Source: JANQFM01 sp035471925 (GTDB taxonomy: Bacteria; Acidobacteriota; UBA6911; RPQK01; DATIPO01). Taken from it: a stretch of DNA of 64,000 bases. This document shows, piece by piece, positions 1 to 9,557 of the stretch. The notes under the pieces are model-generated. The model was not told the DNA's origin and made no database searches. It worked only from the letters and a program-made list of their open reading frames with translations. The stretch is from the NCBI GenBank assembly GCA_035471925.1, contig DATIPO010000171.1:1-64000 (forward strand), read 5' to 3'. The translations under genes and the position numbers were made by a program. Numbering within the stretch: the stretch's first letter is position 1; each line of letters starts with the position of its first letter.

Positions 1-5
1 TCTAT

Positions 6-94
6 TGGTGCCGGAGGGGGGATTCGAACCCCCACGAGGAGTAAACCTCGCCAGATTTTGAGTCTGGTGCGTCTGCCAGTTCCGCCACTCCGGC
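6..94 (-). tRNA. tRNA-Leu (anticodon CAA)
   Basis: Read on the minus strand this is a complete class II tRNA with a 7-bp acceptor stem, a long variable arm and an encoded 3' CCA (6-8). The anticodon loop is CTCAAAA, so the anticodon is CAA, which reads the UUG leucine codon. The T-arm GGTTCGAATCC is intact. Confidence 0.96.
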
Positions 95-110
95 TCTCGG
101 GCGGATTCAC

Positions 111-116
111 AGTATA
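111..116 (-). promoter_or_regulatory. Putative -10 box for tRNA-Leu
   Basis: On the minus strand the hexamer TATACT lies 17 nt upstream of the tRNA 5' end. No convincing -35 box is visible at 16-18 nt spacing, so this rests on the -10 match and its position. Confidence 0.4.
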
Positions 117-170
117 GCGAATGTCGGGCTTTGATGGTAGACGTGCTGTGGAGGGAGACAGAGGAGCAAG

Positions 171-803
171 CTAGGCGTCGAGTTCGCGGCGGATTTGGCG
201 GGTGAGGCTGTCGGCGGTAAAGGGCTTCTTGATGAAGGCGGTTCCTTCCTTGAGGACGCCCTGGCGCGAAATGGCCTCGTCGGAGTAGCCGCTCATGAAG
301 ATGATCTTGGTTTCAGGCCAGCGGGAGGAAAGGTTGTTGGCCAGCTCCTGGCCGCCCATGTGGGGCATGACGACGTCGGTCAAAAGCAGGTCGATGGGAC
401 GATAGTGGTCTTCGGCCACCTGCAGGGCATCAAGACCGTCGCGGGCCAGCAGGACTTCATATCCCGCCATCTCAAGGACTTCGCAAATGAGTTCGCGGAC
501 GCCGTCGACGTCGTCCACAACCAGGATTGTTTCGCCGCCTGTCGTGCTGCGTTCCCCAGGGCGACTCTTGTCTTCGGCATCCTCGGAGGCCTTCTTTTTT
601 GGGGAAGTGAGGACAGTTGCCGTTTGGGCCCGAATCGACCGATTCCGCAGGTCTTCAGGGGGATTCTCCGGGGTGGCCAACCTGTCCGGACGGCCTCCCT
701 CAAGGCGGGTCCTCGGTCTGTCAGCAGTGTCTGCCTCCCCATGGGGATAGCCCATGGAAGCATACCGAGAAACGCGCAGGGGAGACTCAAATGTCGAGTT
801 CAT
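171..803 (-). CDS. Single-domain response regulator (REC) with a disordered N-terminal extension
   Basis: The protein has 210 aa. Residues about 91-208 form a receiver domain with the acidic pair D97-D98, the predicted phospho-acceptor D143 in LLTDVVMP, S171 in MSGYS and the conserved Lys in FIKKPF. There is no output domain. The first 90 residues are polar and low complexity, rich in Pro, Arg and Glu. The sequence style (PETKIIFMSGYSDEAI) resembles receiver domains at the C-terminus of hybrid histidine kinases, so it may be a stand-alone phosphorelay partner. No kinase is adjacent. The start is uncertain: the ATG at 803 has only a weak GAAGAT ahead of it, and the domain itself would survive a later start. 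Confidence 0.75.
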   Translation of the reverse strand: MNSTFESPLRVSRYASMGYPHGEADTADRPRTRLEGGRPDRLATPENPPEDLRNRSIRAQTATVLTSPKKKASEDAEDKSRPGERSTTGGETILVVDDVDGVRELICEVLEMAGYEVLLARDGLDALQVAEDHYRPIDLLLTDVVMPHMGGQELANNLSSRWPETKIIFMSGYSDEAISRQGVLKEGTAFIKKPFTADSLTRQIRRELDA

Positions 804-1072
804 ATCTTCATATACGGCTGAAGCAGATCAGCATTCATCAGCCTGCACCAATAGGACAAGATGCTCCTCCATCCTGGCAGGCTCTAGCAAAGCACCAATA
901 TTCCCAAAGAAATCCTCTAGGCCGAGGAAAAGCGGCGGGTAGCGGACGTCCGGTCCACAGCGGCGGTAAAGCGGCGCCGGGCCACGCCGGTTTTCGGTCA
1001 ACCGGAGTTTATAAACGACCCAGTGGTCGAAAACCCCTCAAAGAATTATGACCCAAATCGCGTCCTAACGGG

Positions 1073-4000
1073 TTAGTTTTTCTTCTCTTTCTCGGTTGCC
1101 AAAGCTTTGTAGTATTCCTCCACGCGACGCCGGTACTGAGGCGGGGCCTCATCGGGGTTGGCCAAACGCAGCCGGTCTCCCGACGATTCCAGCAAAGCGC
1201 GGTTGACTTCCAGCTCAAGCTGCTGAAGTCCCTGAATCACCTGAGCCCGCAGACGCGCGACCTCTTCAGGGTCGGAAAAGAGCTTTTCGGGATCGAATCG
1301 CCGCAACTGGCGCATGACGTCGTCGATCTCGCCGCCCAGACCGTTCTGTCCCAGCAGGTTCCTGATCGACTGAAGGTCGCGGACGCGTTCGGAAATTTCG
1401 CGGCCGATAGAACGGGGATCGATTCCCGTCGAGGCCGAGGACCCGGCCGAGCGGGCGACGCCTTCCTGCTGGCCCGGACGCTGGGGATCGCCCTCTCCGC
1501 GGCCTTGTTCTCCAGGCTGGCCTTGCTGGCCCTGCTCCTGTCCAGGACGGCGACCCTGCTGGCCCTCTTGCCCTTGTTGACCTTCTTGTCCCTGTTGGCC
1601 CTCTTGACCTTGCTCTCCCTCTTCTTGACCAGGCTGTTGTCCCCGCTGGCCTTCTTGGCCCTCTCGTTCACCAGGCTGTTGCCCCTGCTGGCCTTCTTGG
1701 CCTTCTTGCTCGCCCCGCTCGCCCTGCTGGCCTTGTTGCTGTTGGCCTTGTTCACCCTCTTGGGCGTTTTGAGCGCGCTGGCTCAAGGACTCCAGGTCTT
1801 CGATCGTCGACGACAGCTTGCTCTGAGCCTCGCGCAGTTGCTCCAAGGGATCGGACTGCTTGCCTTGGCCCAGGGCTTGCTGGGCTTCGCCGACCTTCTC
1901 GGCCACCCGCTCCAGATCGCGGGTGACGGCCTTTTCCAGGCTCTCGGCCTGCTCGTAGAGCCCGCGTTCGGAAAAGCGTTGAGCGCCCGCCATTTGGTCG
2001 GTAATGCGTTCGTCTTCGATGTCGATGGCGGCGCTCTTAAGCTGTTTGGCGGCCTCCGGCTCCTCCGAGGTCAATTGCCGGGCGGTGGCGTGCAGGTCTC
2101 TCTCCAGACCCATGATGTCTTCTTGGGCTTCCTGCTGGAGGCGTCCCAGGTCGCGGCGCTGCTGCATGAAGTCCTGATCGAATTCCTGATTCTCAATCTT
2201 CTCGCGCAGTTGGGACGTTTTTTGCTCGATCTCGCGCTGCTTTTCCACAAGGTCCTGGGCCCGCCGTTCCAGGTTCTCCACCTTGCCCTCGCGCTGCTGC
2301 TGGCGGTGCCGCTGCAGGGCCCGCTGGGCCTTCTCCAGGCGGTCGAGGGCCTGTTGGGAGCGCATCTGCTGCTCACTCGAGGACTGTCCGCCCTGCTGGG
2401 CCTGACGCATCTCGCGGGCGGCTTGGCGCAATTCGCGGGCGACTTGGTTCAGTTGAGGATCGGGCTTCTGCCTTGACAGGCGCTCCAGTTCGCGGGCCAG
2501 CTTCTCGGCCTCGTCGATCAACTGCTGCTGGTTGGAGGAGGATCCGCCGCTCGATGAACTGCGTTGAGCGGCTTGACGCTGTTGGCGCTCGGCCTCCTGC
2601 TGTTGACGGCGTGCCAGGTCTTTGAGCTTCTGCAGGGCTTCGTCGAGCGATTCCTCGCGCTCCTGGGCGCGGTTTTGCTGCAGCGTCTCGTACTGGTTCT
2701 TCTTCTGATCGAGTTCCAGATCGACGAGGTCGGCCAGCTCCTCGGGCGAGGCGCCGCCGCCCTGATTGCCCATCGAGACCTGAATCTCGTTAAAGAGCGA
2801 CTCGGCGCGCAGGAGGTTCTGGTAGGACTTCTGCTCCTCGGGCAGGGCTTCCTCGGTGTTCAGCTCGTTGAGGAACTCTTGGGCCGGACCCATGTGAGCA
2901 ATGGCCTCGGTCATGTACTCGACCATCTTCTGAAAGCGGGGATCGCCGGCAGCGGCCGGACGACGCTTGATGCGCTCGATGATGGTCTCAGCCTGGATCT
3001 GCAACTGCTGTTGGATCAAGGCCAGAGTCTGGCCGTTCTCTTCCAGCTCGTCGGGCGGAATGCGATCCTTGTCGCGCTCCAGTTTGAAGGTGGCGGCGAT
3101 GATTTCCTTCTGCTGACGGGCCAGTTGCATGTTCTCCTGCTGCCCGCCCTGCTGTCCGCCTTGCTGAGCCTGACGGAATTCCTTCTCGTAGGGCTCCACT
3201 TCGAAGAAGTAAATGTCGGTGGCGGCGGTGCTGACGGCATCCGCGGCCTTGGCGTAGTAAGAAATGAAATCGCCGGGGATGAGTTCAAACTCCTCCATAA
3301 AGAACGTTTGGGAGGTGGTCAGCGAACGGCTGCCGCGGCGGTAATCGAGTTTGATCTCCTGCTCCGGATCTCCGTTAACCGAATAAAACAGCGACAAGTT
3401 GCGGATGCCGTAGTCGTCTTCAGCCTTGAGTTCCAGGTAGACCTCCTCCAGATTGGTCACCTTGCGGTCGCGCCCGGGCTCCGTGAAGGTGAGGACGGGA
3501 GGCTGATCTTCAAGGGCCTGGATCAGATACTCGTCGGAGGCTGCGTGGGTGACGCCCTCCACGTCGGTGATGTGGATGCGGTAGAAGTCGTCGCGCTCCA
3601 CTTTGAGCTGGCCTGTCAGCAACGTGGGTTCCGGCAATTCCAGGGGGATGTCGGTCCCCGAATCGAGCTTGATGACCGCCGAGGCGATGGGCTGGTCGGT
3701 GCGCAGTGTGAAGTGAGCCACCGTCCCCTTGAGGGCCTGGATGTCGCCCTCTTCCTCAAGAGTGACGGCATCGAGTCCCGAATAGGCCGGGAACTCCAGT
3801 TCGATCTTCAGTTCGGTCACCCGGGGGACCTGGGAAACCTCGATGCGATGCTGGTCTGAGCGGATGCCTCCGGCTTCCACGTAGTAGCTGAAAGGGTCGC
3901 GCACGTCGAAGAAGTAGAAGACCGACTCACCCGAGTCGGGAGCGGCCTCCATGAGCGCTTCTTCCCAGTTGGGTTCGCCGTCGTATTGGACGTAGATGCG

Positions 4001-4648
4001 CACTTGGTCGGCGTTGAAGCCCTGCAGCGCGGCCCGAACCTCGAGGTCGGAGTGCTTGCCGATCTTGACCGATCCGGGCTCCACGCTAATGGAGTAAAGG
4101 GGGGTGCTCAGGTCCGGCAGCAGCCCCAGCAGCTTGGAGAGGCTGTAGTTGTAAGCCGCCGGACCGCTGAAGAACAGTGCCAGGAAGACCAGCAGCGAAG
4201 CAGCCAGTCCGATCACCGATGAAAAGCTGGCCCGCTGATGATAAAAGCGGGGCTGGGGCAGTCGGCGGAACTTCTCCTCGGCGTCCTTGACGATCAAATG
4301 CCGGATCTCGGGGTGGACCTGGCTGTCTTTGTCCTCGGAAAGCTGAACGGCCGTCGAGAGGCGTTCCCGCAGGTCCGGATTGCGTTCCTCCAGAAAGCGC
4401 GCCACCTGGCGCTGAGAAGGCGGACGAAAGGTTGGAGCCAAGAAGAAACGGTAGAGCAAGAAAAAGACCGTCAGCGATCCCACCAGCCGCACCCACATCA
4501 GGGATTGGTCGGAAAAATTCGATTGGGCCAGAAAGAGGCTGGCGATCAGCGATCCGGCCAGCAGGGAAACCAGGATGATGGCGGCTCCCTTGAGCAGGCG
4601 CTCGAATTGCAGCTTGCGGCGGATGCGGGAAATCGTCTTGCTCAGCAT
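1073..4648 (-). CDS. Large membrane-anchored coiled-coil protein with a Gln/Gly/Glu repeat region (DUF4175-like)
   Basis: The protein has 1191 aa. Hydrophobic segments lie at about residues 19-40, 50-66 and 145-168. They are followed by a beta-rich extracytoplasmic part (to about residue 480), then long Glu/Gln/Arg-rich coiled coils. Residues about 962-1066 are a low-complexity tract of GQQGQEG-type repeats. A short helical tail ends in Lys/Glu. It is the last gene of the MoxR/vWA cluster, 33 bp after the BatA-type gene. Proteins of this plan follow BatA/DUF58/MoxR genes in other bacteria and are often labelled DUF4175; I infer that family from architecture, not a search. A scaffold or envelope role is possible but unproven. 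An AAGGTG lies about 9 nt before the ATG. Confidence 0.8.
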   Translation of the reverse strand: MLSKTISRIRRKLQFERLLKGAAIILVSLLAGSLIASLFLAQSNFSDQSLMWVRLVGSLTVFFLLYRFFLAPTFRPPSQRQVARFLEERNPDLRERLSTAVQLSEDKDSQVHPEIRHLIVKDAEEKFRRLPQPRFYHQRASFSSVIGLAASLLVFLALFFSGPAAYNYSLSKLLGLLPDLSTPLYSISVEPGSVKIGKHSDLEVRAALQGFNADQVRIYVQYDGEPNWEEALMEAAPDSGESVFYFFDVRDPFSYYVEAGGIRSDQHRIEVSQVPRVTELKIELEFPAYSGLDAVTLEEEGDIQALKGTVAHFTLRTDQPIASAVIKLDSGTDIPLELPEPTLLTGQLKVERDDFYRIHITDVEGVTHAASDEYLIQALEDQPPVLTFTEPGRDRKVTNLEEVYLELKAEDDYGIRNLSLFYSVNGDPEQEIKLDYRRGSRSLTTSQTFFMEEFELIPGDFISYYAKAADAVSTAATDIYFFEVEPYEKEFRQAQQGGQQGGQQENMQLARQQKEIIAATFKLERDKDRIPPDELEENGQTLALIQQQLQIQAETIIERIKRRPAAAGDPRFQKMVEYMTEAIAHMGPAQEFLNELNTEEALPEEQKSYQNLLRAESLFNEIQVSMGNQGGGASPEELADLVDLELDQKKNQYETLQQNRAQEREESLDEALQKLKDLARRQQQEAERQQRQAAQRSSSSGGSSSNQQQLIDEAEKLARELERLSRQKPDPQLNQVARELRQAAREMRQAQQGGQSSSEQQMRSQQALDRLEKAQRALQRHRQQQREGKVENLERRAQDLVEKQREIEQKTSQLREKIENQEFDQDFMQQRRDLGRLQQEAQEDIMGLERDLHATARQLTSEEPEAAKQLKSAAIDIEDERITDQMAGAQRFSERGLYEQAESLEKAVTRDLERVAEKVGEAQQALGQGKQSDPLEQLREAQSKLSSTIEDLESLSQRAQNAQEGEQGQQQQGQQGERGEQEGQEGQQGQQPGEREGQEGQRGQQPGQEEGEQGQEGQQGQEGQQGQEGQQGRRPGQEQGQQGQPGEQGRGEGDPQRPGQQEGVARSAGSSASTGIDPRSIGREISERVRDLQSIRNLLGQNGLGGEIDDVMRQLRRFDPEKLFSDPEEVARLRAQVIQGLQQLELEVNRALLESSGDRLRLANPDEAPPQYRRRVEEYYKALATEKEKKN

Positions 4649-4681
4649 AGTCTTGTCACCTTAGTCGGCATTTCCTCTATT

Positions 4682-6736
4682 CTACGCGGTTACGGGGCGC
4701 TTCAGGGCGGTGCGGTTGGCGATCCAGGCTTCCAGGACGAAGACGCCGGCCGCCAACATGACAAACAACCACCATAGAGACTGCTGCGCCTCTTGGGCCT
4801 CCACCTGTTCCTGCACGGGCGCATCCTCTTCGATTCGCGAGCGGGCCGGCACGAAGACGGCCAAAAAATCGTCTTTGTCCACCGGGGAAAGCTGAGACTC
4901 GAAGGGAGGCGGGTTGACCGCTGCCCAATCGGTCGTCTTGTTGCGGCGGATCTCGTAATGTCCCGGCTGGGTCAACCGGATGAAGTCGGGCTGTTGAGCA
5001 TCCAGTCCCAACACCCTTCGTCCCGAGGGATCGATGACCTCCAGGTTTCCGGTGGCGGCTTGCTGCCTCTGCTGGGGCGCCGAGAGTCCCAACGACTGGT
5101 CGACCAGCGACGAGGCAGGACGGTTGCTCCAGCGGGTGGCGTACTGGATGGCGGCCTGCCAGAAGGGCACGAAGGCGCTGCGCAGCGGAAAGTCGCTCCA
5201 CACGGCGTCGGGGCTGGACGCCATGACGATGAGGCGTCCTGATTGCTCGGGCGGCAGTTCCACGAGAGCAGGAGCACCTTCGCTGAAGCGGGCGAAAACC
5301 ACTGCCTCGTCCTTGGGCTCCAGGTTCCAGTAGCCGAAGAACTGGGTGCTGCTCAGGGCGGGCTGGTAGAGATCCTGGAAGACCGCGAACACAGGGTGCT
5401 GCCAGTTGATTTCGGTCATGGCTGTGAAGGTGCGTCCCTGACCCTTGACGAAGGTCCGTTCGCCGATGGTGACGGGCAGAATCTCGTCCCACTGGCGGTT
5501 GTAGGCATCGGCCCGGATGTCGTTGCCCAGAGTGACGATCACCCCGCCGCCCGCCTCCAGATAGGCGGCGATCTTGTCTCGGTCGGGAGGCGTGGGCAGG
5601 TTGCTGAGAATCACCAAGGGGACGGAGGCCGGATCGAGATCCGCATTGCCCAGCGAGCCCACCGTGCGGACTTGGTACGCCAGGTTCTCCCCGGCTCGCA
5701 GCGCCTGCTGGAGAAAGAAGGCCGAGCGCCCCTGCCCTTCCACCAGCAACACGGTGCGGGGCTGGCGCCGTTCCACCACGAAGTGATGAACGTTGTCAGC
5801 CTCCAGGTCATCGCCGATGTCGGCGACGATGCGTCCGCGGGTCACGCCGTCCTCCACTTCGAAGGGCTCGAAGGTCACAAGAGCGCCCCCGCCTTCGTCG
5901 GTGGTGAAGGACTGGCTCTCCATCAGTTGGCCCTCCAGGAAGAGCTGCAGGTTGCCCTCCAATTGGCGGGCTGGCGAGGAGGAGACCCTGACCAGTACGG
6001 GACTGGGATAGCGGTCGGAGAAGACGAAACGGTCGAGCCGCACCTGTTCGATGTAGAAGTTGTCGAGGTCCTGGCCGACATTCTCGACTTCGACGCTGAT
6101 CTCGGGAGGAGCCTTGAAGCTGGTGTCGCCAGCCAAACCCTGGCGCTGTAAATCGGTAATCAGGTAGATCTGCTTGCGTCCGTTTTCGGCGTCCTTGAGC
6201 TGTTCGGCGGCCAAGCGCAGTGCTTCGCTGAAGGCGGTTGACTCGAAGGAGGGCTGCACCCGGGTCTCCAGAGCCTCCAGAAGGGTCTGCTTGGAGGTTT
6301 CCCAAGGGGTCAGCACCTCGACCGACCCCCCGAACTGCATGAGGACGGCTTCTTCGCCCTCGCCCAGCGAGTTGATCTTGTCGCGGGCCGCCTGCAGGGC
6401 CGTTTCCCAAAGACGCGTCTGGGAGACGCTCATGGAACGGTCGACGAGAACCACCAGGGAGCGCGACGCCAGCGGATTGGAGTTGGAGAGCCAGGCGCTG
6501 GTCAGGACCGGACGCGCGAAAGCCAGGGCCAACAGCAGGATTCCCAGGCAGCGCAGAGCCAACAGCAGCAAATAGCGCAATTGACGGCGCCGGGTCTCCT
6601 TGACGGGCAGGCGGCGCACGAACATCAGCGATGCGAACGAAAAGCTGGTCTTGCGCTGCTTCTGGAACAAGTGCAGAAAGAACGGCACCCCGAGTGCCAG
6701 GGCGCCCAGCAAGAACCAGGGGCTGAGAAACTGCAT
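4682..6736 (-). CDS. BatA-type membrane protein with vWA domain
   Basis: The protein has 684 aa. The N-terminus (FLSPWFLLGALALGVPFFLH, then a basic stretch and a second membrane segment) is the hallmark of the aerotolerance-regulator N-terminal family. A vWA domain follows with the metal-binding DxSxS motif in LVDRSMSVSQ. The middle region is beta-rich, followed by a class I GATase-like fold segment (VILSNLPTPP, GGGVIVTLG). A C-terminal membrane helix (SLWWLFVMLAAGVFVLEAWI) anchors the end. In known clusters a MoxR ATPase and a DUF58 protein work with vWA proteins of this kind, probably in envelope assembly or maturation; the exact function is unknown. It sits between DUF58 (upstream) and the coiled-coil protein (downstream) in one transcription unit. 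Confidence 0.88.
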   Translation of the reverse strand: MQFLSPWFLLGALALGVPFFLHLFQKQRKTSFSFASLMFVRRLPVKETRRRQLRYLLLLALRCLGILLLALAFARPVLTSAWLSNSNPLASRSLVVLVDRSMSVSQTRLWETALQAARDKINSLGEGEEAVLMQFGGSVEVLTPWETSKQTLLEALETRVQPSFESTAFSEALRLAAEQLKDAENGRKQIYLITDLQRQGLAGDTSFKAPPEISVEVENVGQDLDNFYIEQVRLDRFVFSDRYPSPVLVRVSSSPARQLEGNLQLFLEGQLMESQSFTTDEGGGALVTFEPFEVEDGVTRGRIVADIGDDLEADNVHHFVVERRQPRTVLLVEGQGRSAFFLQQALRAGENLAYQVRTVGSLGNADLDPASVPLVILSNLPTPPDRDKIAAYLEAGGGVIVTLGNDIRADAYNRQWDEILPVTIGERTFVKGQGRTFTAMTEINWQHPVFAVFQDLYQPALSSTQFFGYWNLEPKDEAVVFARFSEGAPALVELPPEQSGRLIVMASSPDAVWSDFPLRSAFVPFWQAAIQYATRWSNRPASSLVDQSLGLSAPQQRQQAATGNLEVIDPSGRRVLGLDAQQPDFIRLTQPGHYEIRRNKTTDWAAVNPPPFESQLSPVDKDDFLAVFVPARSRIEEDAPVQEQVEAQEAQQSLWWLFVMLAAGVFVLEAWIANRTALKRPVTA

Positions 6737-6752
6737 CGTGTCGTCGTTCTCC

Positions 6753-7652
6753 TTACAGGTTGCGGGACCGCACCGACAAATAGCGGTGCAAAGCGCGGTC
6801 CAGGGGCTCTTCGGTGTTGATCAGCTCGTAATCGATGGCGTGGGCGGAGCACTCTCGGCGCAATTCCTTGATGTGATCCTGGAGTCGTCGCAGATAGACC
6901 TCGCGTGAGGTTTCAGGATCGTAGGGCACCCGTTCTTCGGTTTCCATGTCCTCCAGTGTCATGGTTTTGTCCAGAGGCAGTTCCAGCTCCACTGGATCGA
7001 GCAGATGGAAGAGGATCAGGTCGTTGCCCCGGTGATGGAAGAAGCGCAGCGCCTTGGTCACTTCTTCGACCTCCTGATAGAAATCGCTGATCAGGACCAC
7101 CAGTCCGCGTTTCTTGATCAGTCCCGACATGGAATCGAGTGAGGCGCTGATGTCGGTCTGTCCGCCCGGCTCCAAATGCTCCAGACGCTTGAGAACCTGC
7201 AGGAACTGGCCGCTGCGGCTGCGCGGAGGCAGATAGGAACGGATCTCGGAATCGAAGACCATGAGTCCGGCGGCGTCTTTCTGTTTGACGGCGAAATGAG
7301 CCAGAGAGGCCGCCAGGTAGCTGGCATATTCCAGCTTGGTCAGCTTGTGGCTGGAGAAGGCCATGCTCTTGGAACTGTCGAGCAAGATGTGGATGCGGGT
7401 GTTGGTCTCGCCCTGGAACTTCTTGACATAGAAGCGGTCGCTGCGGGCATAGACCTTCCAGTCGATGCCGCGGATGTCGTCGCCGGGCGTGTACTCGCGG
7501 TACTCCATGAACTCCAGGCTGAAACCGTGGTAGGGGGACTGGTGGAGTCCTGAAATGAACCCTTCCACGACAGTCTTAGCCAGAAGTTGAAGGTTCTTGA
7601 TCCCGGCCAGGACCGCGGGATCGATGAACCTGTTTTCCATTACCTGAGCCAT
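6753..7652 (-). CDS. DUF58 domain protein
   Basis: The protein has 299 aa and no signal peptide. The DUF58 signature is clear: residues about 52-68 carry YTPGDDIRGIDWKVYAR, followed by a degenerate vWA-like fold (HILLDSSKSMAF) and the LVVLISDFYQ strand. DUF58 proteins are almost always encoded next to MoxR AAA+ ATPases, as here (15 bp after the MoxR gene). They are thought to be substrates or adaptors of the ATPase. A GAGGAG lies upstream of the ATG. Confidence 0.93.
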   Translation of the reverse strand: MAQVMENRFIDPAVLAGIKNLQLLAKTVVEGFISGLHQSPYHGFSLEFMEYREYTPGDDIRGIDWKVYARSDRFYVKKFQGETNTRIHILLDSSKSMAFSSHKLTKLEYASYLAASLAHFAVKQKDAAGLMVFDSEIRSYLPPRSRSGQFLQVLKRLEHLEPGGQTDISASLDSMSGLIKKRGLVVLISDFYQEVEEVTKALRFFHHRGNDLILFHLLDPVELELPLDKTMTLEDMETEERVPYDPETSREVYLRRLQDHIKELRRECSAHAIDYELINTEEPLDRALHRYLSVRSRNL

Positions 7653-7667
7653 GCTCTCGCTCCTCGC

Positions 7668-8777
7668 CTAGATGCCGGACGCAGGCTGATCGACGCTCTT
7701 GCCCAGCCGTTCGATGAGGTCATCGGTGGTGACGCCCTCCGATTCGGCATGAAAGTTGACCAGGACGCGGTGGCGCAGGACAGGCTTGGCCAGCGCCAGA
7801 ATGTCCTGGCAGGCCACATTGTAGCGTCCTCGCAGCAAGGCACGAGCTTTGCCTCCCAAGATCATGAACTGGGCGGCCCGAAGGCTGGCGCCGTACTGCA
7901 CGTATTTAGAGACGAAGTCGGGGGCCAAAGGGTCTGCGGGACGGGTGGCCCGGGCCACCCGCACAGCGTAGCGGGTCACGTCGTCGCTGGCCGGGACAGC
8001 CCTCACCAAGCGCTGAAAGCGCAGAATGTCTTCGCGCTTGATGGTCTTGACGATGGCCTCGGGGGCCTTGCCCGTGGTGCGGTCGACCACTTCCATCTCT
8101 TCTTCTTCTGTCAGATAGTCGATGATGATGTTGAACATGAAGCGGTCCATCTGGGCCTCGGGCAGCGGATAGGTGCCTTCCAGTTCGATGGGGTTCTGGG
8201 TGGCCAGCACCAGGAAAGGCATTTCCAGGCGGTAGGTCTGGCCCAGCACCGTGACGCTCTTTTCCTGCATGGCCTCCAGCATGGCCGCCTGAGTCTTGGG
8301 CGGCGTCCGGTTGATCTCGTCGGCCAGGATCATGTTGGCGAAAATCGGTCCCGGCACAAAAGTCAGGTTGCGGCGCCCCGTCTCGGGGTTTTGCTGAAGG
8401 ATTTCGGTTCCCGTGATGTCGGCCGGCATAAGGTCGGGAGTGAACTGGATGCGGTTGAAGGTCAAGCCCACCGTTTCGGCGATGCACTGAATCAGCAGCG
8501 TTTTGGCCAGTCCCGGCAGGCCTGTGATGAGCGAATTGCCGCCGGTGTAGAGGGCGATCAGGACCTGTTCGATCACCTCGTCCTGGCCCACGATCACTTT
8601 GCGCAATTCGGCCAGGATGCGCTCCTGCGATTCGACCATGTCTTTGATCTGCGAAGCCATGTCAGCTTCGTCTTTGGGCTGAGGTGCAGCGGCTTCGGTG
8701 GGATTGCTGCCCGCCTGAGCCGAGTCCGCCGCCGTGGGGTGCTTTTCGCGGGCCGTCGTGTTGGATTCCAGGGACAT
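7668..8777 (-). CDS. MoxR-family AAA+ ATPase
   Basis: The protein has 369 aa. The first 45 residues are a disordered Ala/Glu/Pro-rich extension. The AAA+ core follows, with Walker A GLPGLAKT (about residues 86-93), Walker B in ILADEINR, and the family signature TPPKTQAAMLEAMQE just after it. A GGAG lies about 8 nt upstream of the ATG at 8777. MoxR ATPases act as chaperone-like remodellers, often needed for maturation of metal- or complex-containing proteins. This copy leads the DUF58-BatA part of the cluster. Confidence 0.95.
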   Translation of the reverse strand: MSLESNTTAREKHPTAADSAQAGSNPTEAAAPQPKDEADMASQIKDMVESQERILAELRKVIVGQDEVIEQVLIALYTGGNSLITGLPGLAKTLLIQCIAETVGLTFNRIQFTPDLMPADITGTEILQQNPETGRRNLTFVPGPIFANMILADEINRTPPKTQAAMLEAMQEKSVTVLGQTYRLEMPFLVLATQNPIELEGTYPLPEAQMDRFMFNIIIDYLTEEEEMEVVDRTTGKAPEAIVKTIKREDILRFQRLVRAVPASDDVTRYAVRVARATRPADPLAPDFVSKYVQYGASLRAAQFMILGGKARALLRGRYNVACQDILALAKPVLRHRVLVNFHAESEGVTTDDLIERLGKSVDQPASGI

Positions 8778-8807
8778 GTACTTTCTCCGTCCTAATGTGT
8801 CGAGTTG

Positions 8808-9557
8808 TCAGTGCGTCAAGGCGTACATCACGAAGTTGACGCCGAATTTATAGGCTTCATTGGAGTACTCGATGGGAGTAAAACTCTCGTGAGACCATTC
8901 CCAGTAGTCGCCGATGTCGTTGTTCCAGGCGGCCACCGCCTGCAGCCGTCCCTCGTCATCGTGGAGGCCGTAGAAGGTGGGCTCTCCGGGAACCCGGTAG
9001 GGTGCCGGAAGATCCAGAGATTCGATGTTGTAAAAGCAACTGAAGACCGGATCGTCGAGAGTCAGCTCGCGGAAGGCTCGGTCGGGATAGATGCGCCGCA
9101 TATTGTCGAGCAACACCCGCAGCTCGGCCACCCCGCGGAAGTCGTCAAAGAGGATGAAGCCGCCTCGGTCGAGATACTTGCGCATGTTCTCGATTTCAGC
9201 CTCGGTAGCGTCCCAGAAACCGGGTTCGGAGACGTAGAGGAAGGGATAGTTCATCACCTCGGGATCATGCATGCGCAGGACTCTGTAAGAGCGGGGCGTC
9301 GTTTCGATGCTGGTCAGTTCGCTCACGATGTTGAGGAAGTTCTGTTCGGCCTGGGGATAGTCGTGAGCCCAAGGAGGCACGAACCCGCCGCCGCTCCAGC
9401 CGCCCAGCATGTAGCCGTTGTAGTGAAGGCGGATGAATTGGAAGAGGCTGAGATCGTGGGGATCGCGGTTGTCGACTTCGTCGCCCAGCGCCGAGGGCAG
9501 AAGGGCAAGAAGCAGCACCGCCACTCCCAGGGATGTCAACAAGATGGTTCGTTTCAT
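8808..9557 (-). CDS. DUF4159 domain secreted protein
   Basis: The protein has 249 aa with an N-terminal signal peptide (KRTILLTSLGVAVLLLALL..ALG). The body has the DUF4159 character: FQFIRLHYNGY, a strand ending YPFLYVSEPG, then a GATase-like FILFDDFRG. Its ATG overlaps the TGA of the upstream TPR gene by 4 bp (ATGA), so the two are probably translationally coupled. DUF4159 proteins are common partners of MoxR/vWA clusters. Their activity is unknown. Confidence 0.85.
   Translation of the reverse strand: MKRTILLTSLGVAVLLLALLPSALGDEVDNRDPHDLSLFQFIRLHYNGYMLGGWSGGGFVPPWAHDYPQAEQNFLNIVSELTSIETTPRSYRVLRMHDPEVMNYPFLYVSEPGFWDATEAEIENMRKYLDRGGFILFDDFRGVAELRVLLDNMRRIYPDRAFRELTLDDPVFSCFYNIESLDLPAPYRVPGEPTFYGLHDDEGRLQAVAAWNNDIGDYWEWSHESFTPIEYSNEAYKFGVNFVMYALTH

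Noticed and set aside
195..821. Plus-strand frame opposite the receiver-domain gene
   Set aside because: The minus-strand protein has a complete receiver domain with all catalytic residues, and this frame has none.
1505..2476. Leu-rich plus-strand frame opposite the coiled-coil gene
   Set aside because: It is the complement of the Gln/Glu/Gly repeat region; it has no start signal and no domain.
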